A stretch of DNA of 64,000 nt from Sphingomonas sp. NFR04 (lineage in GTDB: Bacteria > Pseudomonadota > Alphaproteobacteria > Sphingomonadales > Sphingomonadaceae): positions 930,001 to 994,000 of the forward strand of contig NZ_FORV01000001.1 of assembly GCF_900114095.1 (NCBI RefSeq). The letters are read 5' to 3'. Every line of letters starts with the position of its first letter. Within the stretch, counting starts at the first letter, position 1. The notes under the pieces were generated by a model. The model was not told the origin of the DNA and made no database searches. It saw only the letters and a program-made list of their open reading frames with translations. The position numbers and the translations under genes were made by a program. This document shows positions 33,103 to 42,783 of this stretch, piece after piece.

Positions 33103-35445
33103 TCATACCGAGAGCGACCCCACCGGCGAATCGGCGTCGACCGGGTTGCCGAAGCTGTCGAACGGGATCAGCGGCTTGCGCCCGATCCGCGCAATATCGC
33201 GGGAAGGCTGGTAGCGCTGCCTTTCGCCGAAGCTCAGCGCCACCTCCCGCACGCGGCAGAATTTGCCGCGCGGGCTGCCGCGCAGCAGATGGGCATGCTC
33301 GATCCGCAGCCCCCAGCCCGGCAACTCGGGCAGATCGGCGCCGATCCGGGTGCACAGGTTGAACAATTGGACATGGTTGCGATGGCCGTGTCCGGGCAAC
33401 TTGCTGCGGAACGTCAGGCAGTTGGGCTCGCTGATGAACGTGTTGTGCGCGAGCAGGAAATTGCGGTGGCCATGCTGGAATTGGCCCATCTCGGAGCCGT
33501 GACCGGTCTTGCGAAGCGTAGACAGCGCCATGACGAAATCGGTCATCGTCTTGGCGCGCTCCACCGGCGCGTTGGTCTGGTCTCGGCTGAAGGGCTCGAG
33601 CAGCACGCCCGATCCGGTGGCGGCGTCGAAGCTCTTGACGAAGCGATACTCGCCGGGCTGCGCGCCCCCCTGCAGCTGGAGGATATCGTCGGGCAGGATC
33701 TCGTTCTGCCCCGAAGGGCTCGCGATCCGGAAGGCAGTGCCGTCGGTGGTGATCACCGAATTGGGCAGCAGCCGCACGCCACCCTGGGTCAGGAACAGCT
33801 GCGCCGTCGGCCCTTCGGCATGGTAGCGGAAGACCGTGGTGTTGCGCATGCCGCGCTGGTTGGGCCGTTGCACCCCGCCCTGCTGCATGAAGTCGACATG
33901 GAAGATCGCGTAGCACATGATCTCGTCCCCGGGCGACAGCGTGCCGGCAAGGTCGCCTTCGACGACGATCCTGCGGGTCACGGGATCGGCGAGGAACAGC
34001 TGGTACGGCTTGGGCCCGGCACCGGCGCCGGTCACGATGCGGACCTGGAGGTCCCAGATCTTCTTCATCGGTGACAGGCCGCCGGCATCGCGCACCGTGA
34101 TGGCGGTGTGCCCCTGCCCCTCGCGGGCGACGGACTCCACGGTCAGCGTCGGGGGCAGATGCAGCCGGATGGGCGCGGGCTCGCCGATCGTCGCGTCATA
34201 GCCGTCGATGACGACATCGTCATAGCCGGGCCCCCCTTGGAAACTGTCCGTCGTCAGCTTGGCGGTGACGTTCCGGTACAGCCGGGGCGCCATGGGCGCA
34301 GCCCCTTCGAATAGCGTCTCCATCAAATAGAAGCCGTGGCCGAGATAGGGGAGCGGCGGCAGGATATCGCGCTGCCGCGGGTCGCCCTTGAAGAGGTTGA
34401 GGCCGATGCTGCGCCCCGCCGCGTTCCGTTCGCCGTACATGCGCTCGCGATCGAGCAGCTGGCATCCGAAGAAGCCCACCTGGGTACCGGGTACCCCCAT
34501 GATCCTGGGGAATTTCGACATGTCGACGGTCACGCCGTGGAAATGCACCCTCCGCGCCGAGATGCTCCAGCGTGCATCGGGCAGATAGCGGTTGGTGCGC
34601 GTGATCACCATCTGGTCCGGGCGCAGCCCATCGGCAGGCTTGACTTCGATGACGCGCGCATTGTCGATCGGGCCCATGCCGGGGACCCGGTTGAGGTCTT
34701 CCACATAGCGGCCGGCGCGGGCGAGAATGAGCAGCCCGCCATCGCCGACGCCACGGTTGGCAAGCCCGCGGGCAATCGTCTTCCAGGGTGCCGCCTGCGT
34801 GCCGGCAGCGCTGTCGTCGCCGTCGACCGGGTCGACGTACCGCGTCGGCCGCTTCGCATCGAGGCTGCGATCGACATTGATCACCAGCGGCAATTCGATC
34901 CGCCGCTCCAGCCCGTGCTCGCCGCGCAGATAGCAATAGAGGATCGCGTCGCCCGCCGTCACCGGTCCTTCGCCGGCCCCGATCTCCACCGCGAAGCCGA
35001 TCGACCCCTGCGGCGCCATGCGCCCGTCGTACATCCGCACCGGCGTCTGGTTGACGCTCCAGTCGGTGACGGTGACCGTGTTCCCCTCCAGGTAGAACAC
35101 GGCTTCCTTGAAATAGTTGATCTCGCTGCTGTTGGCGGACTGGGGCGGCAGGCCCAGCGCCGTGATGCGCATGCCTTCGCCATGGACCCACTGGCCGGGC
35201 GCCGCCGAGAAGCCCCCGATGAAGCGCTCATCGGGTACCAATGTCCCGCGCGGTACGTCGCTCTGCGCCCGCGCGGTGCCGCCGCTGCCCGCCGTGCCGT
35301 TCCAGTTCCGCCCGGGCCGCAGCCCGTTGCCGCGGCCGCCGGGAGCGCCCCGATCTGCGGAACTTGCCGCGCCCGAACAGGCGGCAGGCGCAAATGAGCC
35401 GATCAACAGCCCGCCGACGGCGGACCTACGCGTCACGTCGATCAC
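33103..35445 (-). CDS. large beta-helix lipoprotein, Tat-like signal, downstream of spsG
   Basis: A 780-aa exported protein. The N-terminus has TRRSAVGGLLIGSFAPAAC: twin arginines, a hydrophobic stretch and a lipobox-like PAAC, suggesting a Tat-exported lipoprotein. A low-complexity Gly-rich linker (about 25-55) leads to a beta-rich region (about 70-200) and then right-handed beta-helix rungs (about 205-400 and 590-700, e.g. HFHGVTVDM, HNTFISEPNCLTF). No known lyase catalytic set is visible. The GTG at 35445 has GGGAG upstream. It lies 30 bp after spsG and ends at a terminator, so it is probably the last gene of the spsR-spsS-spsG operon. Function in polymer processing is inference. Confidence 0.75.
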   Translation of the reverse strand: MIDVTRRSAVGGLLIGSFAPAACSGAASSADRGAPGGRGNGLRPGRNWNGTAGSGGTARAQSDVPRGTLVPDERFIGGFSAAPGQWVHGEGMRITALGLPPQSANSSEINYFKEAVFYLEGNTVTVTDWSVNQTPVRMYDGRMAPQGSIGFAVEIGAGEGPVTAGDAILYCYLRGEHGLERRIELPLVINVDRSLDAKRPTRYVDPVDGDDSAAGTQAAPWKTIARGLANRGVGDGGLLILARAGRYVEDLNRVPGMGPIDNARVIEVKPADGLRPDQMVITRTNRYLPDARWSISARRVHFHGVTVDMSKFPRIMGVPGTQVGFFGCQLLDRERMYGERNAAGRSIGLNLFKGDPRQRDILPPLPYLGHGFYLMETLFEGAAPMAPRLYRNVTAKLTTDSFQGGPGYDDVVIDGYDATIGEPAPIRLHLPPTLTVESVAREGQGHTAITVRDAGGLSPMKKIWDLQVRIVTGAGAGPKPYQLFLADPVTRRIVVEGDLAGTLSPGDEIMCYAIFHVDFMQQGGVQRPNQRGMRNTTVFRYHAEGPTAQLFLTQGGVRLLPNSVITTDGTAFRIASPSGQNEILPDDILQLQGGAQPGEYRFVKSFDAATGSGVLLEPFSRDQTNAPVERAKTMTDFVMALSTLRKTGHGSEMGQFQHGHRNFLLAHNTFISEPNCLTFRSKLPGHGHRNHVQLFNLCTRIGADLPELPGWGLRIEHAHLLRGSPRGKFCRVREVALSFGERQRYQPSRDIARIGRKPLIPFDSFGNPVDADSPVGSLSV

Positions 35446-35475
35446 TAGCTTCTCCCTATGGTTGGGCAGAAACGG

Positions 35476-37137
35476 TCAGTGCTCGCCGGCACCAACTGTC
35501 TTCATTCCCCCTGGGACAGGATCTCCCCGATCCCGCAGGCGCGCCCTGTAGAGCATCGCCAGTGACAGGCCGAACAGGATCACGAACAACGGATCATTGT
35601 CGCCCTGTGCCAGCACCAGCCGGGTCGAAATCAGCACCGCCAGCGATATCGCAATCGCGAACTCGGCGGGAAAGGGGGATGCTACGTCACGCAAGCCCGC
35701 GCGGAACAGGCTGACGACCGACAGCAGCAACGTTCCCATCCAGGCGAGGAAGCCGAAGACGCCGACATCGGCGCACAGCGCGACGAGGCCCAGATCGATC
35801 GTCAGCGTGCCGTCCGGGGTGCGCCAGTTGATCGCGCGCCCGCCCTGCCCCAGGCCGTAGCCCAGCAGCGGCCGGCGGGCGATCACCGGCACCGCCATGT
35901 GGAACTGCGCGCTGCGCGCGTCGGTGCTCGCCTGTGCCGCGCCGCCGCCCAACACGCGGATGTGGATCGCCGGCACGAAGAGCACCGCCAGCATCAGCGC
36001 AACCATCAGCGCCGGGTAGATCATCGTCGCGGAAATGCCGATCATGTCCCCGCGCGCGTTGCGCCAGCGGTGGATGCCCCAGCACAGCCCGAACAGCGCG
36101 TGCGCCGCGATGAACCCGACGAGCGACAGCCGCGCCGTCGACAGCACCGCCGAGTAGAGGATGAAGGCATCGAACCCCGCCCACATCAGCCGCATCGGCC
36201 AGGTCTTCGCATTGACGATCCGAAACAGGATGAAGGGCGTCGTCAGCGCGAGCAATTCGCCATAGGCCAGCGGCGTCGTGTAGGTGGTGACAACCCGGTA
36301 TCCGCCGCGGATGTGCGGCTGGATCAAGTCCTGCAGCACCGCATCGTCGATCCGCAAGAAGCTGGGGATGTGCCCCAGCCACAGCACGTGCTGCGTGCGT
36401 GCCTCGAACACGCCGACCACCATCAGCAAGAACACCACCAGGGCGAGCCGGTTGACAAACCAGGGCACGCTCTTGCCACCGGGCCCGAACAGCCAGATCG
36501 TGGCAAAGCATGCCGCGGTCGAAGTGAAGGTGATGTGGACCCATCGCCCGATCGTATCCCCGGGCGCGACCGAGAAGATCGTGGCCAGGAACTGGATGAT
36601 GAAAAAGCTGATCAGCAGCCGCGCCAGCCAGGGCGAGGTGCGCAACACCTCCGCCATCTGCTGGCGGAAAGGCTTGGAGATCGACAGGCAGATCATCAGG
36701 ATGCCGGTCAGCACGAAGCCGACCAGGCGGCGCATCGAGATCCAGGGCAACCCGCCGACCGCGACCGCCAGATAATTGGGCCAAGCGATGAAGACGATCA
36801 CGAACGTGGTGTAGACACGGCCCAGTGCGCGCGTCGGCGCAGTCCTCGCTTCGGGCAGCGCCCACACCACCAGCATTGCGAGCAGCGCGAGCGGCGCGGC
36901 CGCGCCAACCAGCAGCGAGGGCGGCAGGATCGCGACCAGGAAGCCGTAGACGATCGCGAGCAGGACGATGCCGGTGAACAGCGCCAGCTTGCGCAGCGCA
37001 ACCGACCAGCCGGCCCGCTCCGGATGATAGACGGGCAGCACGTCACGCCCCGGGCGCAGCAGCGCCCGGAACGGCGCGTCGAGGCGCAGAGCGCCGCCGC
37101 CCAGTATCAACTTCGAACGTCGCACGGCCCCTGCCAA
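35476..37137 (-). CDS. spsG: sphingan polymerase candidate (O-antigen ligase/Wzy-like)
   Basis: A 553-aa polytopic membrane protein with about ten or more helices and a Wzy/O-antigen-ligase pattern, including the long periplasmic loop near RRPLLGYGLGQGGRAINW (about 440-460). In sphingan clusters SpsG/GelG/DpsG is the predicted polymerase. The TTG at 37137 is chosen because GAGGAGG stands five bases upstream, just after the spsS stop; a longer reading from 37167 would overlap spsS without a ribosome site. Confidence 0.85.
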   Translation of the reverse strand: MAGAVRRSKLILGGGALRLDAPFRALLRPGRDVLPVYHPERAGWSVALRKLALFTGIVLLAIVYGFLVAILPPSLLVGAAAPLALLAMLVVWALPEARTAPTRALGRVYTTFVIVFIAWPNYLAVAVGGLPWISMRRLVGFVLTGILMICLSISKPFRQQMAEVLRTSPWLARLLISFFIIQFLATIFSVAPGDTIGRWVHITFTSTAACFATIWLFGPGGKSVPWFVNRLALVVFLLMVVGVFEARTQHVLWLGHIPSFLRIDDAVLQDLIQPHIRGGYRVVTTYTTPLAYGELLALTTPFILFRIVNAKTWPMRLMWAGFDAFILYSAVLSTARLSLVGFIAAHALFGLCWGIHRWRNARGDMIGISATMIYPALMVALMLAVLFVPAIHIRVLGGGAAQASTDARSAQFHMAVPVIARRPLLGYGLGQGGRAINWRTPDGTLTIDLGLVALCADVGVFGFLAWMGTLLLSVVSLFRAGLRDVASPFPAEFAIAISLAVLISTRLVLAQGDNDPLFVILFGLSLAMLYRARLRDRGDPVPGGMKTVGAGEH

Positions 37138-37147
37138 CCAAGCCTCC

Positions 37148-38443
37148 TCAGAAAATCGGAACGCCAAGGCGCCGGACTGCTATCATGGACGCGAGCCGCA
37201 AGAACAGCAACGGGCCCAGGATCGCAATCGCCGCACCCAGCGCACCATAAGGCGGAATGAAAATCAACGAGAGAACGGTACCAATAACCGCCGAAATGGT
37301 CGTCAACACGACGGTGAGGCGTTCGCGGCTCGCCATCATCAGCACGCTGCCGCTGGCGGCGAAGACCAGGCTGAACACCTGGCCGAGCACCATGATCTGC
37401 ATCGCGGTGGCGCCGGCGGTGAACTGCGCGCCGAAGATCCGCATGATCCATTGTGGCACGACCAGAACGGCGAGCGCGAGCGGCGCCGAGAGGAGGACCA
37501 GGCCAAGAATGGTCAGCCGGAGGATGCGGCCGATTCGCCGCAGGTCGCCCTGCCGATAGGCAACGGCGAACACCGGCTGCAAAATCGTTTCCGACGTAGC
37601 CGAAAACAGCTTCAGCGTGGCCGCGATTTGGTAGCCGACGCGAAACAGCCCGGCTTCGGCCGGACCATGCGTCGCCGCGAGCAGGATCGTCGCGAACCAG
37701 TCGGTGAACACGTTGTTGAGATTGGCGACGAGAATCAGGAAGCCGGGCTTGAGCAGCGACTCTTCAAGCGGCACGCGCGGCTGCCACGAGCGCACGGCCC
37801 GCGCATAGAGGAAGGTCGCCAGCGCCGCGGTGATCAGCCAGCCGATCAGGTAGAGCTGCGAGGGGAACACCGCGCTCACCGGCACGCCCATCACCAGCAC
37901 GACGGCGAGCACCAGACTGCCGAACGACGTCGTCAGCGGCCCGTCGATGAACTGCGACAGTCCGATCCACTTCACCCCACGCAGCACGGTGGAGAGCAGG
38001 CGGCAATAGACCATGATCGGGATGATCAGCGAAAGCACCATCAGGCTCTTCGCGATCGCAGGGCTGCCGATCAGATCGACCGCGATCTGCCAGTGGAAGA
38101 GGACGATGATCGTCGTCAGCGCAAGCCCCGCGGACGTGCCCATCAGCAGCGCATGCCGCGCCGCAGCACGCGCCCGCCCGGTCTGGTCGAGGGCGAGATG
38201 GACCGAAACGGAACGCACCAGGATCGCATCAAGGCCGAGCAGCGACAGCGTGACGCACAGCTGCACGGTGGTCAGCGAGGTCCCGAACGTGCCGACGCCT
38301 GCTGCACCTGCGATACGGGCCAGCAGCCAGGTGAACAGAAAACTGGTGGCGGCGCCGAGGCCCTTGACCCCGAAGCCCACCACCATTTGGCCGCGCACGC
38401 CGCGCAGATGAAAGTTTTCTAACTTCAAAGCGAGCGCCCCCAA
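37148..38443 (-). CDS. spsS: sphingan repeat-unit flippase (Wzx/MOP family)
   Basis: A 431-aa membrane protein with about 12 helices, a Wzx-type lipid-linked oligosaccharide flippase. It should move the undecaprenyl-linked tetrasaccharide to the periplasm. Position between spsR and spsG matches S-88, gellan and diutan clusters. The start is uncertain: TTG at 38443 or 38428, or ATG at 38386; the first two keep the basic N-terminal segment NFHLRGVRGQ before helix 1. Confidence 0.86.
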   Translation of the reverse strand: MGALALKLENFHLRGVRGQMVVGFGVKGLGAATSFLFTWLLARIAGAAGVGTFGTSLTTVQLCVTLSLLGLDAILVRSVSVHLALDQTGRARAAARHALLMGTSAGLALTTIIVLFHWQIAVDLIGSPAIAKSLMVLSLIIPIMVYCRLLSTVLRGVKWIGLSQFIDGPLTTSFGSLVLAVVLVMGVPVSAVFPSQLYLIGWLITAALATFLYARAVRSWQPRVPLEESLLKPGFLILVANLNNVFTDWFATILLAATHGPAEAGLFRVGYQIAATLKLFSATSETILQPVFAVAYRQGDLRRIGRILRLTILGLVLLSAPLALAVLVVPQWIMRIFGAQFTAGATAMQIMVLGQVFSLVFAASGSVLMMASRERLTVVLTTISAVIGTVLSLIFIPPYGALGAAIAILGPLLFLRLASMIAVRRLGVPIF

Positions 38444-38507
38444 GAAACTGCCCCGCGCTTAAGACAAGCTATCGCGCGGGGCAACCCACCCAGAGACGGC
38501 CCGAATG

Positions 38508-40526
38508 TTAGCCGTGGTACAGGTCGAGCGATGCCAGCCGCGGCGTGGTCAGCATCGAGAAGGCCGAGGTGGCCTGGTAGAGCGAACCGTTCGCACTTGC
38601 GGTAGCGAGCGCGGTGGCCAGCGGCGAGGGCGAGGATCCGGTCGTGCCGAAGGCGCTGGTGAGGCTGAGCGTCGCCGGCGAGGCCATCGCGCCGCCCCAG
38701 GCGGTGCTGCCGGCCAGCGTCGCGGCGGTATCCGCCACGCCCTTGGCTACCATCACCTTCAGCGTATCCGCCGCAGTTGCCGGCTTGCTGACCGTGCTGC
38801 CCGCGTTGAGCGCGAGGATCTGCGCCTGGCTGAACGCCGTCTCGCGCATCTCGACATCGCCGACGCCGCCGCTGAACGCTGCCGTGAACGGGCTGCCGAC
38901 ATAGAGGCCCCAATATTCCTGCTGGCGGGTGCTGCCGGACATCTTGGCGGAGCCCACCGCCTTGCCGTCGACATACAGCGTCGAGATGCCGCCGCTCTGA
39001 TAGCTCAGCGCGATCTTGTGCACCGAAGTATCGGTGATCTTGGCGCCGCTCGTCGTCATGGTCGAGGTGACGCCGGCATCGTTGGTCATGGTGAAGGTCA
39101 GTTCGCCATCGGCGCGCAGCGCGATGTTCCAGCTCTTGTAGATGCCGAGGATCTGGCCCGCCGGGGCGGTCTGGCCATCGCGCTTCATGTCGAAATTCAG
39201 CGTGAAGGCAGAAAGGCCGTAGAGCTGCCGCGACGTGCCGCGCGACAATTCCATGCCCGACCCAGTCTTGACGCTGAGCATACCGTTGTTGATCGCGCCG
39301 GTGCCCAGCGGGTTCACCGTCTCGTCGGCGCTCCACTCCGAGCTGTCGACCACGCCCTTGGCGCTAAAGGAAAGATCGAGCAGCAGCCGCGGCACCACCG
39401 CCGGCTTCGGCGCAGCAAGCTGCGCTGCGACCTCCTTGGTGAACTGGCTGGCGGCCCCGACGAGATTCTTGCCGGTGTGGTAGCCGACCGAGAAGGCAGC
39501 ATTGTTGTAGGTCAGGCCGGCGATGGTCGCCTTGCTGCCCTTGTTGAGGTCGGTGATCTGCCGCATGATCTCCGGGTTTTTGACCAGCTCGATATTTTGA
39601 TTGGTCGTGAGATTGTTGGTACCTTCCATGATGATCTGGTCGGTCAGATTGTTCGATACCGTGCCGGTAACATTCTCCACGCGGATCCAGGTCGACTTCT
39701 CATCGGACACAGACGTGATCGTGTTGTTGGTGATCTTGGCACCCTGGGTGTTCTCCAGATTGATGCCGTGATACATGCCGCTCAGGTAGATCAGGTTGTT
39801 GTCGATCGTGACGTTCTTGAACGGCATGGTGCCGACTTCGTCCTGCATGTAGAAGCCCTGCGTACCACGGCCATCTCCCTGGAGGACGACGTTGTTCGTG
39901 ATCGAGATGTTGCTGCTGCCATAGGCGCGGCCCATCGTCATGAACTGAATGGCGTCGGGGTGCTCGCCGTTGATCGGGTAAAGACCCTCATACCGGTTGT
40001 CGTCGATGACGACGTTCGTCATCTCCGAATAGTTGCTGTGATCGCGCCGGTTGTCGAGGAAGTTGTTGCCGCGCACGAGCATCGTGTCGACACCGCGCAC
40101 GTCGAGGCCGATGACGAAATGGTCGATCGTCGAATTGATCAGCTTGTTGTTGGTGCCGCCGCGAATGGCGAGGCCGTTCCCCAGCGCGTCGCTGGGATCC
40201 CCGGTGCCGCCGCTGAAATGCACGCCGTCGATGGTGATGTTGCTCGACGACAGGACGCGGTTCGCGGTCGCGAACTCGTCCGTCGGCCGCGTCGGGCGGA
40301 CCACGTTGAAATCCTTGAGGGTGATGTTGCTCGAGCTGGTGAGCCACACCGTGCCCACCGTCGCCTTGTTGTTCGTGTCGAGCGACTGGATCGTGATGTT
40401 CGACGCCGGATTGATGGCGGTCATCGTGATCGAGCTGTACGTTCCCGGCGCGAGCAGGATGACATCGCCGCTCTTGGCGTTCTTGATCGCCGCATCGAGC
40501 GCGGCCTGATTATTGACAACCGGCAT
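38508..40526 (-). CDS. spsR: sphingan lyase-like protein (beta-helix plus LamG-like domain)
   Basis: A 672-aa protein, the SpsR/GelR/WelR lyase of sphingan clusters, thought to cut the polymer and lower its size. Residues about 1-330 are a right-handed beta-helix with Asn-rich rungs (NITIQS, NITLKD, NVTIDNN, KITNNTI). Residues about 380-560 look like a concanavalin/LamG domain (LTFTMTNDAGVTSTMT, ISTLYVDGKAVG). There is no N-terminal signal peptide, which fits type I export from the C-terminus. The atrB-atrD pair in the same locus is the obvious candidate; that link is inference. First gene of a leftward operon. Confidence 0.86.
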   Translation of the reverse strand: MPVVNNQAALDAAIKNAKSGDVILLAPGTYSSITMTAINPASNITIQSLDTNNKATVGTVWLTSSSNITLKDFNVVRPTRPTDEFATANRVLSSSNITIDGVHFSGGTGDPSDALGNGLAIRGGTNNKLINSTIDHFVIGLDVRGVDTMLVRGNNFLDNRRDHSNYSEMTNVVIDDNRYEGLYPINGEHPDAIQFMTMGRAYGSSNISITNNVVLQGDGRGTQGFYMQDEVGTMPFKNVTIDNNLIYLSGMYHGINLENTQGAKITNNTITSVSDEKSTWIRVENVTGTVSNNLTDQIIMEGTNNLTTNQNIELVKNPEIMRQITDLNKGSKATIAGLTYNNAAFSVGYHTGKNLVGAASQFTKEVAAQLAAPKPAVVPRLLLDLSFSAKGVVDSSEWSADETVNPLGTGAINNGMLSVKTGSGMELSRGTSRQLYGLSAFTLNFDMKRDGQTAPAGQILGIYKSWNIALRADGELTFTMTNDAGVTSTMTTSGAKITDTSVHKIALSYQSGGISTLYVDGKAVGSAKMSGSTRQQEYWGLYVGSPFTAAFSGGVGDVEMRETAFSQAQILALNAGSTVSKPATAADTLKVMVAKGVADTAATLAGSTAWGGAMASPATLSLTSAFGTTGSSPSPLATALATASANGSLYQATSAFSMLTTPRLASLDLYHG

Positions 40527-40746
40527 GTTGAGCTACCCTTACGTTACTCGTCGACCCCAAATCGACGCATGATTCCCTCGCTGTCAGAATTGCCACAAGG
40601 CCATGAAATAAGTGGTGTAATTGCTTGGTGTAAAAATACTTAATAGGCCTTTGCCCGCACTTGTTCGGTGCATGCGGCCCGCGGCCCTGCCGAGATGTTT
40701 CGGCGGCCATGGCGTCTCGACGCTGCAACGCTTTCCCGATAGAGCT
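40527..40746. promoter_or_regulatory. divergent spsR/spsQ promoter region
   Basis: A 220-bp gap between divergently transcribed spsR and spsQ. It is AT-rich around 40608-40647 and has a direct repeat GGTGTAA (about 40614 and 40627, 13-base period). TTGCTT at 40621 and TAATAG at 40641 are weak promoter-like hexamers with non-ideal spacing. No firm promoter can be placed. Confidence 0.35.
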
Positions 40747-41706
40747 ATGCGCATGAGCACCGAAGCAACGCCGCACGTCTCCGTCTTGGTGGTCGCCTAT
40801 CACTCGACCGATTTCATTCGGCAGTGCGTGGCCGGCATCGCCGCCGCTGCGCCGACCACGCCGCACGAGATCCTGATGATCGACAATGGCGGCGGGGATA
40901 CCGAAGCGCTGGTGCGCGCCGAACTGCCCCAGGTGCGGATCGTGCCTTCCGAAGGCAATATCGGCTTCGGCGCCGGCAACAATCGCTGCGCCGCACATGC
41001 GCGCGCGCCGCTGCTCCTGCTGGTCAACCCGGACGCCGTGCCGCAGCCGGGCGCGATCGACCGGCTGGTTGCCTTCGCCAAGGCGACGCCCGAGGCTGCC
41101 GCCTGGGGCGGCCGCTCCTACGATCCGGCCGGCAATCTCGACGCCGCCAACTTCCTCGCGCTGCCAACTCCCGGCGACTTCGTCCTGTCGGTCGTCTCGG
41201 CCGGCCGGTTGCGTCGCGGCGGCCTGCCCGCCGAGGCGACGGCGCACGGGCCGGTCGACGTGCTCAACGGCGGCTTCATGATGGTCCGCGCCGATGTCTG
41301 GCGCGAGATCGGCGGCTTCGACGAGAGCTTCTTCCTCTATTCGGAGGAGGTAGATCTGTTCAAACGCATCCGCGACAAGGGCTATACCGTGCTGGTCGAT
41401 CCCGAGGTCAAGGTGATGCACGACGCCGGCAGCGGCCATTCGCTTTCGGCCGGGCGGATCATGTTCATGACGATCGGGCGCATGCACTACGCCCGCAAGC
41501 ATTACAGCCCCACCGGCGCGATCGTCGCGGGCTGGGGAATCTGGCTGGCCGCGCTCAAATATTCCGTGCTGGGCAAGCTGCTGGCGGGGGTGGTTCCGGG
41601 CAAGCGCGAGCGCTTCACGACGGTGAGCCGCGCCTGGACACCGATCGTCCGCGAGCGCCGGCGCTGGTGGTACGGCTATCGCACCGGGAACGAAGGCCGC
41701 AGCTGA
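40747..41706 (+). CDS. spsQ: GT2 glycosyltransferase, probable rhamnosyltransferase
   Basis: A 319-aa family 2 glycosyltransferase, cytoplasmic face of the inner membrane. It has SVLVVAYHSTDFIRQCV at the N-terminus, GNIGFGAGNNRCA (about 76-88) and NPDAVPQPGA, where the second Asp contributes to metal binding, then FDESFFLYSEEVDLFKRIRDKGY. This WbbL-like pattern suits dTDP-rhamnose use. In gellan-type pathways GelQ is assigned as the rhamnosyltransferase adding the fourth sugar. ATGs at 40747 and 40753 are both possible. Confidence 0.85.
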   Translation: MRMSTEATPHVSVLVVAYHSTDFIRQCVAGIAAAAPTTPHEILMIDNGGGDTEALVRAELPQVRIVPSEGNIGFGAGNNRCAAHARAPLLLLVNPDAVPQPGAIDRLVAFAKATPEAAAWGGRSYDPAGNLDAANFLALPTPGDFVLSVVSAGRLRRGGLPAEATAHGPVDVLNGGFMMVRADVWREIGGFDESFFLYSEEVDLFKRIRDKGYTVLVDPEVKVMHDAGSGHSLSAGRIMFMTIGRMHYARKHYSPTGAIVAGWGIWLAALKYSVLGKLLAGVVPGKRERFTTVSRAWTPIVRERRRWWYGYRTGNEGRS

Positions 41707-41725
41707 GCCAGGGCCGATGCGAAAT

Positions 41726-41751
41726 GGGGTGAGGCCACATGGCCCCACCCC
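41726..41751. terminator. bidirectional hairpin between spsQ and spsI
   Basis: Arms GGGGTGAGGCC and GGCCCCACCCC, 11 bp with one mismatch and an ACAT loop. A short pyrimidine run (TTCTC) follows on the plus strand. It sits between convergent genes. Confidence 0.65.
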
Positions 41752-41761
41752 TTCTCATTGC

Positions 41762-42646
41762 TTACTGCGCGGCGGGGCTCGCCGCCGGCGAGGGCGCGCT
41801 GCCCTGCGCCTGCGGCGGCGCCTGGTAGCCCGGCTGGTACTTCACCGTCGCGCGCGCCTTCTTCAGCCGCTCGTTGAGCTGCGCGTCGGCCGCCTTGCTG
41901 AAGCGCTCGTTGCGCAGCGCGTTCAGCGCCAGCTCGTGCGCCTGGTCCGCCGGCAGCGGCTGCACCGTCGTCGCGGTGATCACATTGGCGGTCAGCCCCT
42001 GCTGGGTCGGCAGGATGAACATCTCGGCCGCCGGCAGCGCCGCGATCTTGCCGGCGATCTCCGGCGGCAGCGCCGCGGTGTCGAGCTGGGTCGGCGCGCG
42101 GCGGAACTGGGTGCCGTCGGCGGTCAGCTTGGCGGCGAGCTGGTCGAGCGTCTTCAGCGGCGCGAACTGCTTGAACTTGTCGGCCGAGCTGGGCGGCGGG
42201 AAGACGATCTGCTCGATGCTGTAGATCTTGCGCTGCGCGAACCGATCGGGATGCGCGGCCTGATACTGGGTGATCTCGGCCTCGGTCGGCTGGGCGACGC
42301 CGCCGGCGATCTTGTCGCGCAGCATCGTCGTCAGGATCAGCTCGTCGGCGCGGCGCTGCTGGATCAGGAACGCCGGGGTCTTGTCGAGCTTCTGCTCGCG
42401 CGCGACCTTGGCGAGAATCTTGCGCTCGATGATGCGCTGCAGCGCAAGCTGCTCGGCCAGCTTGCGATCGGTCCCGGCCGGCGTCTGCGCGGCCTGCACT
42501 TCGGCATTGAGCTCGAAGATGGTGATCTCGTCGCCGTCGACGCTGGCGACGACCTGGCCCTTGTCGAGCTTGCCGTCCTTGCCGCCGCATCCGGATACGG
42601 CCAGCGCGGCCGCAGCCACCGCCGTCACCAGGAACCATTTCTTCAT
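41762..42646 (-). CDS. spsI: EpsD-like peptidyl-prolyl isomerase lipoprotein
   Basis: A 294-aa SurA/PpiD-related lipoprotein. It has a signal peptide with SGC lipobox (Cys about 20), a helical chaperone-like part (about 30-140: LAEQLALQRIIERKILAKVAR), and a degenerate parvulin-like region (about 140-250). In other exosortase/EPS loci the EpsD proteins look the same. SpsI of S-88 has no proven role. A GGAGG precedes the ATG at 42646. It is divergent from spsK with a 137-bp gap. Confidence 0.82.
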   Translation of the reverse strand: MKKWFLVTAVAAAALAVSGCGGKDGKLDKGQVVASVDGDEITIFELNAEVQAAQTPAGTDRKLAEQLALQRIIERKILAKVAREQKLDKTPAFLIQQRRADELILTTMLRDKIAGGVAQPTEAEITQYQAAHPDRFAQRKIYSIEQIVFPPPSSADKFKQFAPLKTLDQLAAKLTADGTQFRRAPTQLDTAALPPEIAGKIAALPAAEMFILPTQQGLTANVITATTVQPLPADQAHELALNALRNERFSKAADAQLNERLKKARATVKYQPGYQAPPQAQGSAPSPAASPAAQ

Positions 42647-42783
42647 GAAAACCTCCCCGCCGGCACGGAATTGCGCACGGCACAAACTTCTACTTGAACC
42701 TATTCGGGCGGGCGGGCATCCGCAATAGTGTTGGCAGTGCAGCATGACTCCCGCCGGGAGACAGATGGTACGAAGGGGATGAC

